A stretch of DNA of 64,000 bases from a bacterium (GTDB taxonomy: Bacteria; Krumholzibacteriota; Krumholzibacteriia; LZORAL124-64-63): positions 124,001-188,000 of the forward strand of contig JADJCK010000007.1 in NCBI GenBank assembly GCA_016703265.1. Reading direction: 5' to 3'. The position numbers and the translations under genes are program-made. Of the stretch, positions 56,612 through 64,000 are shown one piece after another; positions within the stretch are counted from its first letter, which is position 1, and each line of letters begins with the position of its first letter. The notes beneath the pieces were generated by a model. That model did not search any database, was not told the DNA's origin, and was given only the letters and a program-made list of their open reading frames with translations.

Positions 56612-57679
56612 ATGAAGATCCTGGCGGCAGAAGCCTGGCGCGTGGACATGCCCCTGGCCGAGCCGTACGCCATCGCCTACGAGAGCGTGGATCGCGCCGC
56701 CAACATCTTCGTGCGGCTCGATGCGGGTTCGCAGGTGGGCTGGGGCTGTGCCGCGCCCGACGAGCCGGTCACGGGCGAGACCCCCGGCGGCACGCTTGCG
56801 GTGCTGGCCGGCGATGCCGCGGCGGTGCTTCGCGGCGCCGATCCCCTGAGGCCTTCTGCCCTGCTGCATCGGCTGACGCCTGTGCTGGGCGGACGCCCGG
56901 CCGCGCGCGCCGCCATCGACATGGCGCTGTGGGACCTGATGGGCCGCCAGGCCGGCCTGCCGTTGTGGCGCCTGTTCGGCGGCTACAGGCTGCGCATCCG
57001 CACTTCGATCACGATCGGCATCCTCGATGAACCGAGCACCGTCGCCCGCGCCCTGGAGTATACCGGGCGCGGCTTCCGGTGCCTCAAGCTGAAGGGTGGG
57101 ATCGACCCCGAGGGCGATGCGGCGCGCGTGCTGAAGGTGCGCGAGGCGGTGGGGCCCGGTGTGGAGCTGCGCTTCGACGCCAACCAGGGCTATACCGTCG
57201 AGGAGTCGCTGGCGTTCGTGGCACTGGCCCGTCGCGCCCGGCTGTCGCTGATCGAGCAGCCCACGCCGCGCGCCGAGCTGGAGCAGCTGGGTCGCGTCAC
57301 TGCCGGCGTGCATGTGCGCGTCATGGCCGACGAGAGCCTCATGTCGCTGCGCGACGCATTCCGCCTGACGCGACGCGACCTGGCGGACATGGTGAACATC
57401 AAGTTGATGAAGGTCGGCGGCCTCAGCGAGGCCCTGAAGATCGCCGCTGTGGCGCAGGCCGCCGGCTGGGAGATCATGGTCGGTTGCATGGACGAGTCCG
57501 CGCTCGCGATCGCGGCCGGCCTGCACTTCGCGCTGGCGCGTCGCAACGTCCGCTACGCCGACCTGGACGGGCATCTCGACCTGCGCGACGACCCTTCGGC
57601 CGGCGCCGTGCGCCTGCGCGACGGGTGGCTCTACCCGACCGATGGGCCCGGCCTCGGTTTCACGCCGCGGGGATTCTAG
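56612..57679 (+). CDS. Enolase-superfamily dipeptide epimerase-like enzyme (L-Ala-D/L-Glu epimerase / DgcA type)
   Basis: This 355-residue enzyme has the muconate-lactonizing-type active site: catalytic Lys pair in CLKLKGG, metal ligands Asp in RFDANQGY, Glu in LIEQP and Asp in MADES, and the second base Lys in NIKLMKVGG. A C-terminal ADLDGHLDL supplies the DxD motif that in dipeptide epimerases binds the substrate alpha-amine. It would epimerise an amino-acid alpha-carbon, classically the Glu of L-Ala-Glu from peptidoglycan, or an N-acyl-glutamate. It is the last gene of the operon, starting one base after the fusion gene. Confidence 0.88.
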   Translation: MKILAAEAWRVDMPLAEPYAIAYESVDRAANIFVRLDAGSQVGWGCAAPDEPVTGETPGGTLAVLAGDAAAVLRGADPLRPSALLHRLTPVLGGRPAARAAIDMALWDLMGRQAGLPLWRLFGGYRLRIRTSITIGILDEPSTVARALEYTGRGFRCLKLKGGIDPEGDAARVLKVREAVGPGVELRFDANQGYTVEESLAFVALARRARLSLIEQPTPRAELEQLGRVTAGVHVRVMADESLMSLRDAFRLTRRDLADMVNIKLMKVGGLSEALKIAAVAQAAGWEIMVGCMDESALAIAAGLHFALARRNVRYADLDGHLDLRDDPSAGAVRLRDGWLYPTDGPGLGFTPRGF

Positions 57680-57762
57680 GACGTCCGAAACCCGATTTGC
57701 CAATTCCATTCGTACCATTGGGTTAGCGAGAACCCGCTGCCGATAGGGCAGGAATCCGGTTG

Positions 57763-57789
57763 TTGACGACCTGTTCTTTGTGATATGAT
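57763..57789 (+). promoter_or_regulatory. Candidate promoter upstream of the GH57-like gene
   Basis: TTGACG (57763-57768) and TATGAT (57784-57789) are 15 bases apart, which is short for sigma70. The surrounding TTTGTGATATGATTT (57777-57791) nearly repeats the motif upstream of the CBM20 gene at 20847, so the element looks real even if the -35/-10 reading is uncertain. Confidence 0.4.
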
Positions 57790-57886
57790 TTCATTTGCCA
57801 AACATTCGTCAGACGGCGCCCGACCATGCAACCCGCGATGGTCCGGTGCCTAGCGGCATGCCCTGTTCATGCGAAGGAAACTGCCC

Positions 57887-58405
57887 ATGCGTGCTCGCCC
57901 CCGGCCGCTGCTGACCTTGTGTGCCGTGCACCTGTGTGCCTTGGCTGTGCTGATGGTGGCGGCAACGTCACCGACGCTGGCGGCGACCACCACGCCGGCG
58001 CGCGCTGCCGGACTCGTGCTGCAGCAGGTGCTGGCTGTCGATCGCGTTGCCGAGAGCCCGGCGCTGGCGCCGGCGGCCGACCTGCTGGCGGTCGAGCTCC
58101 ATCGTCGCGAGTCCGACGGTCGCAGCGTGTTGCGTATCAGCTTCCTGGCGCTCGATTCTGCCGATGTTCCTTCGCTGCTCGCAGCCCAGGCCGCGGCGGG
58201 CAACCCGGGCGCCGTGCGCCTGGCGATCGCCGCCCGGGCCTGGCGCAGGAGGCGGTGCTCGTACGTGACGGCGACCGCTGGCTGGCTCAGGCGGACAAGC
58301 GCCCCGGGTCGGGCTGGTTCACCGTTCCCGGCGACGCGGACGCTGTGTACCTCGAACTGTCGAGTGATCCCGCCGCGAACGGCGTGGCCTGGCCCGTCAC
58401 GGTGA
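57887..58405 (+). CDS. GH57/GH119-like secreted amylase, 5' part before a frameshift
   Basis: ATG 57887 has AAGGAAA upstream and starts a signal peptide (LLTLCAVHLCALAVLMVAATSPTLA). About 90 residues of a beta-type N-terminal domain follow (LVLQQVLAVDRVAES, LLAVELHRRESDGRSVLRISF). Sense is lost after AIAARA at the GGG of 58236-58238: the frame here goes on into Arg-rich nonsense and stops at 58405. One added G restores RGLAQEAVLVRDGDRW and the long downstream frame. As written the enzyme would lose its secretion signal. Confidence 0.7.
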   Translation: MRARPRPLLTLCAVHLCALAVLMVAATSPTLAATTTPARAAGLVLQQVLAVDRVAESPALAPAADLLAVELHRRESDGRSVLRISFLALDSADVPSLLAAQAAAGNPGAVRLAIAARAWRRRRCSYVTATAGWLRRTSAPGRAGSPFPATRTLCTSNCRVIPPRTAWPGPSR

Positions 58406-61400
58406 CGTCGACGACAACGACGACCGGCGGCGCCGGCGCCGGCGACCGCGTGGACGCATCGTATCCTGCCGACAAGGCCTACGAGGCGCACTGCGCCCTT
58501 GTCCTGCACGGCAACCAGGGCCTCGGCTACACCGACGTGCTGCACGGGCGCAGCGACAACCTCGAGGGCTCTGGCTTCGACGAGGCGCTGCAGGTGCACC
58601 AGGGGACGGGCGTGCCCGGCAACTTCCACCTGAGCGGCACGCTGATGACCGCCGCCGAATGGGCCGCCCGCAACGGCGATCCGGTCGACTTCAACGCCTG
58701 GCTGGCGGCCGGCGCGAGCGCGGGCTGGGCCGGCATGGTCACCTCGGCCTACGGGCAGCACATCATGCCGTTCGTCAACAATGCGATGAACGACTGGGCC
58801 GTCTCCACCCAGGCGCAGATGGTGCAGGCGCGATACGGCTACACGCCGCGCGTGGCGTGGGTGCCCGAGCGCGTGTGGCTGAACACGAGTGGCTATCCGA
58901 GCAGCGGCGTCAACGACTGGATCGGCGACAACTGGCAGGCGCACGGCATCTGGGGAGTCATCCTCGATGACGACGTGCACCTGGCCGGCCACGACAACCA
59001 CCGCATCCACACCCTCAGCGGCAACGGCCTGCGCCTCGTGCCGCGCGACCGCAACTTCACCGGCAACATCATCGGCGGCAACGGCCAGGGTTCGCTCGAC
59101 ATCCTCACCGGCCTGGCTGCGGGCGGCCTGGGGCAGTACCGCATCGCCGTGCTGGCCGAGGACTGGGAAGCCATCGGCGAGATGGGCGGCTGGGCCACCA
59201 TCACGCCCAACGCCAAGGAGACCTACGACTGGTTCGTGGGCAAGTGCGCCACCGAGAGCGCGTGGCTGCACACCTGGAAACTGGCCGACGCGATCAGCAA
59301 CCCCGACTTCACCGGCGACACCATGACGGTCACTCCGGGCACCTACACCGAGATCGGCGGGGGCGGGGGCTACGGCGGCGGCGACAACGGCTGGTACAAC
59401 CACTGGGCCGGCTGGGTGCCGACCGCCAACGGCGGCAACTCGAGCGGGGCCTGCGCGGGCACGGGCGGCAACTGCAAGAGCTACGGCACGCTCTGGAACG
59501 AGGCCTACGGCGCCCTGATGAGTGCTCCCGACAACAATGTCTCGCAGGCAGGCTGGTACGTGCTGATGACCAATCTGCACGAGACCGCCTGGCACGACTA
59601 CATGGGCGGGCCGATCAGCGGGTGGCAGCACAAGTACTCGGCCCACATCAAGAACGCGATGGTCTACGCCGAAGCCGCCCACTGGGCCAACGGCGAGTAC
59701 GCCACGGCGACCAACGCCTACCTCAGCGACATCGACAACGACGGATTCCAGGAGGCGGTGCTGCACAACGACCGCCTCTTCGCCGTCTTCGAGGGCACCG
59801 GCGGGCGCCTGACGCACCTGTTCGTGCGCGGCTCCGGGTACGACGACACCGCCATCGGCGTCGATAACGCCTACTGGTCCGACACCGAGGGCGACTACAA
59901 CGATGCGAACCATGTCGCGGCGTTCAGCGACGTCTCGCCCGACTACCAGCACACGGGCTACACGATGTCGGTGACGACGTCCGGCGGTTCCGCCGCGTTG
60001 ACGTTGACGCATGCCGAAGTCTCCAAGGCATTCTCGCTGGCGACGGGCGACCCGTTCGTGGCCGCGACGTACAGCGTCGGGCCGGCCACGCACTGGGTGA
60101 AGTCGGGCTTCTCGCCGTCGCTGGTCGACCTGGTCTGGAATGCCGAGATGCAGCGGGTGTGGGCGGGCGACGCCTCTTACATGGGCTTCCGCAACCCCAA
60201 CACCGGGATCGTCGCGGCCCTGGTGCTGGGCGACGGCGGCGCGGCCCACCAGGGCGAGATCAGCGGCACGCTGATGCGCGGTGACGAGATCCGCGGCAGT
60301 GGCGTGTTCCAGTGCCTGCTCTACGCCGGCACGGCGTCGGCTCCCGGTGTCGGCGGCGAAATCGCCGAACTGCGGGCGCTCTCCGACAACCTTCAGGACT
60401 CGATCGGGCCGGCCGCCCAGGCGGCGGCCTGGTATCCGCAGACCGATCGCCTTGTCATCGGCTTCGACCAGCCGGCGTCGCTGGCATCGGCCACCGGCAT
60501 CTCGCTGGCGGGCCCCGGCGCCACCGTCACGTTGCCGGCCGGCACCACCGTCGTGGGCAGCCAGCCCTCGGTCTCGCTGACGCTGGCGGTCGACGCCGTT
60601 ACGGCGGCGCTCATCGACGCACAGGCGGCGCTCGGTCCCGTCACGCTGCGGCTGGCGGCCGGCGCCGTGACCGATGCGGTCCTCAACGCCAACCTCGCGC
60701 TCGGCGCCCCCGGGCTGCCCGTTTCGGTGCTCGGGACCAGCGTGGTCATCGACGGGCGGGTCGACGCAGGCGAATGGGCCGGCGCGCAGGTGCTCGACGA
60801 CGCCAACGACTCGGCCTGGACCGCTGCCAACGAGATCGACCGACTGCTCGTGAAATGGGACTCCGAGTACCTCTACCTGGCGATCGACGGCCAGGTCAGC
60901 GGCAACAGCTGGCTGCTCTACCTGGACGTCAACCCGGGCTCGGGCAGCGGCCAGGCGAACCTGACGGCGATCAACGCCTGGGAGCGCGGCGCGCAGTTCA
61001 CGGCTCCCGGCTTCGCGCCCGACTTCCAGTACGGATGCTACCAGCACCAGTCGCAATTCGACGGCGACGGCTTCTGGCAGCTCCTGTCGCCGACCACGAC
61101 GCAGGACCGCGCCGGGGAGATCGCCTCGGCCTTCGATTCGTTCCACAATTTCGGAGCTCAGAGCGGCAGCGAGATCGCCATCCCCTGGAACACGCTCTAC
61201 GGACTGGGCGTCGGCGCGGTGCCGGCGGGAGCGCAGGTGGCGCTGGTCGCCTCGGTGTGCTGGGATCCCGAACCGGCGGGGTCGCTCGGCGGCGATTCCG
61301 CGCCGAGCAACCTGGCGGCCGCGTTGCCGCTGGTCGACAACGCCTGGGCCGTGACCATCGACGGCAACGGCGACGGCGTGCCCGACGGCACCTGGGTGGC

Positions 61401-61707
61401 TGACGTGCCGCGCCCGGCGGCGTCCGGCGTGCGCCTGCTGCCGAACCAGCCGAACCCGTTCAACCCTTCGACGTTCGTCGTCTTTGCCGTGGAAGGCGGC
61501 CAGGGTGCGGATGTCGAACTGGCTGTCTACGACATGGGCGGTCGCCACGTGCGTACGCTCGTCGCCGAACACCTGGAGCCGGGGCAGCACCGCCGGCTCT
61601 GGGATGGCCGCGACGCGCGGGGACGCGCCGTCGCCGCCGGAACCTATTTCGCTCGTTTGTCCGCCCGCGGGCAGGTCGTGACCCGTCCGCTTTCGCTAGT
61701 CAAGTAA
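58237..61707 (+). CDS. GH57/GH119-like secreted amylase, main part after the frameshift
   Basis: The 1156 residues continue the 5' fragment. The catalytic domain (about 58.5-59.7 kb) has a strand-1 HGNQGLGYTDVLHGR, a WVPERVWL segment whose Glu fits the GH57-type nucleophile, and VLAEDWEAIGE with an Asp at the acid/base position. Overall similarity to classic GH57 is weak, so the related family GH119 is considered. Next come beta-rich domains, then a DOMON/CBM9-like module near 60.74-61.4 kb (VIDGRVDAGEWAGAQ, LYLAIDGQVSGNSW). The C-terminal module is LLPNQPNPFNPSTFVVFAV, AVYDMGGRHVRTLV, LWDGRDARGRAVAAGTYFARL. Eleven bases separate it from the next gene. Confidence 0.72.
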   Translation, partial: GLAQEAVLVRDGDRWLAQADKRPGSGWFTVPGDADAVYLELSSDPAANGVAWPVTVTSTTTTTGGAGAGDRVDASYPADKAYEAHCALVLHGNQGLGYTDVLHGRSDNLEGSGFDEALQVHQGTGVPGNFHLSGTLMTAAEWAARNGDPVDFNAWLAAGASAGWAGMVTSAYGQHIMPFVNNAMNDWAVSTQAQMVQARYGYTPRVAWVPERVWLNTSGYPSSGVNDWIGDNWQAHGIWGVILDDDVHLAGHDNHRIHTLSGNGLRLVPRDRNFTGNIIGGNGQGSLDILTGLAAGGLGQYRIAVLAEDWEAIGEMGGWATITPNAKETYDWFVGKCATESAWLHTWKLADAISNPDFTGDTMTVTPGTYTEIGGGGGYGGGDNGWYNHWAGWVPTANGGNSSGACAGTGGNCKSYGTLWNEAYGALMSAPDNNVSQAGWYVLMTNLHETAWHDYMGGPISGWQHKYSAHIKNAMVYAEAAHWANGEYATATNAYLSDIDNDGFQEAVLHNDRLFAVFEGTGGRLTHLFVRGSGYDDTAIGVDNAYWSDTEGDYNDANHVAAFSDVSPDYQHTGYTMSVTTSGGSAALTLTHAEVSKAFSLATGDPFVAATYSVGPATHWVKSGFSPSLVDLVWNAEMQRVWAGDASYMGFRNPNTGIVAALVLGDGGAAHQGEISGTLMRGDEIRGSGVFQCLLYAGTASAPGVGGEIAELRALSDNLQDSIGPAAQAAAWYPQTDRLVIGFDQPASLASATGISLAGPGATVTLPAGTTVVGSQPSVSLTLAVDAVTAALIDAQAALGPVTLRLAAGAVTDAVLNANLALGAPGLPVSVLGTSVVIDGRVDAGEWAGAQVLDDANDSAWTAANEIDRLLVKWDSEYLYLAIDGQVSGNSWLLYLDVNPGSGSGQANLTAINAWERGAQFTAPGFAPDFQYGCYQHQSQFDGDGFWQLLSPTTTQDRAGEIASAFDSFHNFGAQSGSEIAIPWNTLYGLGVGAVPAGAQVALVASVCWDPEPAGSLGGDSAPSNLAAALPLVDNAWAVTIDGNGDGVPDGTWVADVPRPAASGVRLLPNQPNPFNPSTFVVFAVEGGQGADVELAVYDMGGRHVRTLVAEHLEPGQHRRLWDGRDARGRAVAAGTYFARLSARGQVVTRPLSLVK

Positions 61708-61718
61708 GGAGGAGACCC

Positions 61719-63113
61719 ATGCGTGCTCGTCACAGCCTGTCGCGCCTGTCGGCGGCGGCCCTTTTGATGGTGGTCGCCGCTGCAGGGTGGGCGTTCGCCA
61801 CCACGCCGCAGACGATCGTCATCGACGGCGTCAACGACTTCCTGCCCGCCAACCTTGTCGATGCCGATGGCGGGGACACCCAGTTCCCGAACATCGATCT
61901 CGGCGACACCTACGCCACCAACGACGCCGTGAACCTGTTCCTGGGATTGAGCCACAATCCGGCCGGCTGGAGCGGCGTGCAGCTGGGCATCGCCATCGAT
62001 GTCAACACGGCCGCCGGCGGCTCGGTCGATCCCTGGGGTCGCCAGCTGGAATGGAGCCTGGCCGCCTACAAGCCGGACTTCATGTTCTACACCAACCTCA
62101 GCAACAACTGGCAGGCCGCCTACCAGTGGAACGGCTCGGCCTGGGTCGGCATCGGCACCGCCGGTCCCGGCGCCCTGGGCTGGTCCACGGCCACGGGCTT
62201 CAAGGAACTGCCGATCCTGCTCGGCACACTGGGTGTCACGTCCGGCAGCACCATCCGCTGGGAAGCCTGGGTGACGCAGGACGGCGGCACCAAGGGCCCG
62301 CTCGACGCCATGGCCAACGACGGCTCGCAGCTGTCGACGCCCGGCTTCACGCTGTGGGATACGGCGTCGCCCATCCCCATGACCGAGATGACGCTCTACA
62401 CGGTGCAGGCCGCCGCCGACCCCGATCCCCCGTATGTCACGGGCGTGCAGGCGACCAGCTACCCCATCACGTCGCTGTTCGACGTGTTCTTCAACGAGCC
62501 GATCAAGCCCTCGAGCGTTCTCGCGAACGGCAGCCAGTTCGCCGTCAGCGGCGGCGCCGTGGTCACGGGCGCGACCGTTGCCGCCAACGTGGTGCACCTG
62601 ACGCTGTCGGCGCCCCTGGCGGCGTCGGCTTCGCTGTATTCGGTGACGGTGACGGGCGTGACCGACAACGCCAACAACGTGATCCCGGCCGACAACGTGC
62701 AGAACCGGGCCTGCTTCGGCCTGAAGGATGTCGTCTTCCGCGGCAAGATGGGCCCGTTCCTGGCCAACCAGGGCGCCGGCCCGCATGCGTTCTCGATCGA
62801 GGGCGACCAGTCGCCGTTGACCTTCGACCCGCTGTGCGACGCGGGCGTCATGGTCGATACCGGCATCGATGACATCTGGCAGTACTCCACGAAGATGCTC
62901 TATGCGGGCAATTGCGCGGCCGGCACGGGTAGCGAGTCGTTCGAATGGAAGTTCAACTACAACTGCGGCACGTGGAGCCCCTGGCCAACAACCGCGTGCA
63001 TACGCTGGACATCGCGAACGGCGCCCAGGACGTGCTCGAGTTCTGGTGGGCCGACGAGGACCCGACGCTGTTCACGACGCGCGCGGTGGCGGTCGAGTTC
63101 CACGTCGACCTGA
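61719..63113 (+). CDS. Secreted modular protein with Big-like and CBM-like domains, 5' part before a frameshift
   Basis: AAGGAGGAGA overlaps the preceding stop and leads to ATG 61719. The signal peptide (SAAALLMVVAAAGWAFA) resembles that of the upstream amylase. A DOMON/CBM9-like module follows (VIDGVNDFLPANLVD, NLFLGLSHNPAGWSGVQLGIAIDVN). Then comes a Big-5-like Ig domain (PPYVTGVQATSYPITSLFDVFFNEPI..VTGVTDNANNVI) and the start of a starch-binding-like module (DVVFRGKMGPFLAN, SFEWKFNYNCGTW). Sense is lost at TGG 62973-62975, where one G appears missing; the original frame ends at 63113. Confidence 0.7.
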   Translation: MRARHSLSRLSAAALLMVVAAAGWAFATTPQTIVIDGVNDFLPANLVDADGGDTQFPNIDLGDTYATNDAVNLFLGLSHNPAGWSGVQLGIAIDVNTAAGGSVDPWGRQLEWSLAAYKPDFMFYTNLSNNWQAAYQWNGSAWVGIGTAGPGALGWSTATGFKELPILLGTLGVTSGSTIRWEAWVTQDGGTKGPLDAMANDGSQLSTPGFTLWDTASPIPMTEMTLYTVQAAADPDPPYVTGVQATSYPITSLFDVFFNEPIKPSSVLANGSQFAVSGGAVVTGATVAANVVHLTLSAPLAASASLYSVTVTGVTDNANNVIPADNVQNRACFGLKDVVFRGKMGPFLANQGAGPHAFSIEGDQSPLTFDPLCDAGVMVDTGIDDIWQYSTKMLYAGNCAAGTGSESFEWKFNYNCGTWSPWPTTACIRWTSRTAPRTCSSSGGPTRTRRCSRRARWRSSSTST

Positions 63114-64000
63114 ACCTGTTCGGCTTCACGGCGACCGACACGATCGCCATCAACGGCAACGTGCTGCCGCTGAACTTCAACGTGCCGTCGGCCAATCGCA
63201 TCCTGGATGACGGCGCCGGCGTCGATCTTGTCGCGGGCGACGGCATCTACGCCGGCCTGATCACGTTCCCGGCCGGTTCGCGCAAGGACGTGGCGTACAA
63301 GTTCCTGAAGGGCACCGCCTACGAGTGCACGGGCCAGGGCGACCGTACCCTCTTCCTGAACGACGCCGTCTTCGGCGACGGCTCCAACGGCGGCCCGGTG
63401 CTCGAGCTGCCTGTGGTGAAGTTCGACTTCTGCTCGTCCACGTGGCGCGACGTGGCCGTCATCTTCAAGGTCGACTTCAACAACACGGCCTGGGAAAACG
63501 TGCGTCCGGTCGATGTCGTGGGCGTCGACGGCACACCGAACTTCGACGACACCTTCAACTGGAATGTGCCGTCGCTGAACACCCTGCGGGACAACGGCGT
63601 GGCGCCTGACGCCGTGGCCGGCGACAAGGTCTACACCGGCCGTGTCGTCTTCCCGGCGGGCAGTACCCAGAACGTCGAGTACAAGTACCTGTTCAACGAC
63701 GATTTCGAGTGCATCGGCGAGAGCAATCGCACCTTCTCGCTGAATCCCGACTCGTTCGACGCCGCCGCCAGCCCCCAGGTGCTGTCCGTGGACGTCTTCC
63801 AGGTCTGCCCGAACGCGTCGCCGGTGCCGCCGGTCCGCACGGCCGACCTGGTGCTCGGCCAGAACAACCCCAACCCGTTCAACCCGAAGACGGAGATCAG
63901 CTTCGCCGTGGCGCGCGAGGGCCGCGGCAGCCTGCGGATCTTCAACCTGCGCGGTGAGCTGGTGCGCACGCTGCACGACGGCGCCTTTGCCGCGGGCGAA
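62975..64000 (+). CDS. Secreted modular protein, 3' part after the frameshift, cut by window end
   Basis: The 342 visible residues run to the right edge. The start EPLANNRVHTLDIANG continues the upstream NYNCGTW sensibly. Two or three copies of a CBM-like/choice-of-anchor unit follow: VAVEFHVDLNLFGF, NFNVPSANRILDDGAGVDLVAGDGIYAGLITFPAGSRKDVAYKF, then VIFKVDFNNTAWENV..VFPAGSTQNVEYKYLFNDD. A C-terminal sorting module begins at LVLGQNNPNPFNPKTEISFAV and is incomplete. No catalytic domain is seen. The likely role is alpha-glucan or glycan binding at the surface. Confidence 0.65.

Noticed and set aside
57850..61590. A 1246-codon minus-strand open frame opposite the GH57-like gene
   Set aside because: Composition is that of a shadow frame, whereas the plus strand has catalytic and sorting motifs.

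Overview
The window is a GC-rich, densely coded piece of chromosome from a Gram-negative bacterium. It encodes an OmpA-type protein, several outer-membrane beta-barrels, lipobox lipoproteins and a PorV/PorQ-like protein. At least five long secreted proteins end in a 'PNPF/PNP...WDG' FlgD-like, type IX-style C-terminal module. That combination points to the FCB side of bacteria, for example a Krumholzibacteriota/Eisenbacteria-like candidate phylum. This placement is inferred from protein style, because no rRNA or tRNA gene is present. No phage, insertion sequence or CRISPR array was seen, and no gene-free stretch exceeds about 300 bases.

Layout. 1-6.3 kb: the end of an OmpA-like gene, a DUF3078-like barrel, a minus-strand operon (PLD-type enzyme, isochorismatase-like hydrolase, glutaryl-CoA dehydrogenase) and two small secreted Cys-rich proteins. 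6.3-15.2 kb: a transketolase-like enzyme, an unknown secreted protein, an exonuclease with a MalK-type ATPase, a 14-repeat LVIVD protein and an SDR-like oxidoreductase. 15.2-37 kb: an alpha-glucan (starch/glycogen/maltodextrin) region. It holds two divergent GH13 enzymes, a CBM20 protein, and a five-gene minus-strand operon of surface proteins (2001-aa modular protein, PorV-like protein, plain barrel, CBM48-barrel fusion, CBM48 lipoprotein). That operon is divergent from malE-F-G-like transport genes. 37-43.5 kb: housekeeping and small genes (methyltransferase, lipoprotein, esterase-moaD-moaE-moeB operon, tag, STAS protein). 43.7-51.9 kb: one 2706-aa repeat protein. 52-57.7 kb: a tight four-gene operon (threonine-synthase-like PLP enzyme, DUF1611 protein, PP-loop/creatininase fusion, dipeptide-epimerase-like enolase) that may form an undescribed glutamate-peptide pathway. 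57.8-64 kb: a GH57/GH119-like secreted amylase and a further modular secreted protein cut by the window end.

How the genes may work together. Secreted GH13 and GH57-like enzymes and carbohydrate-binding modules would bind and cut alpha-glucans at the surface. CBM-bearing barrels would pass oligosaccharides through the outer membrane. The MalEFG transporter, powered by the MalK encoded about 22 kb away, would carry them into the cytoplasm. Three of the long secreted genes (GH13, GH57-like and the last gene) each carry one apparent single-G deletion, which is either assembly error or real inactivation.
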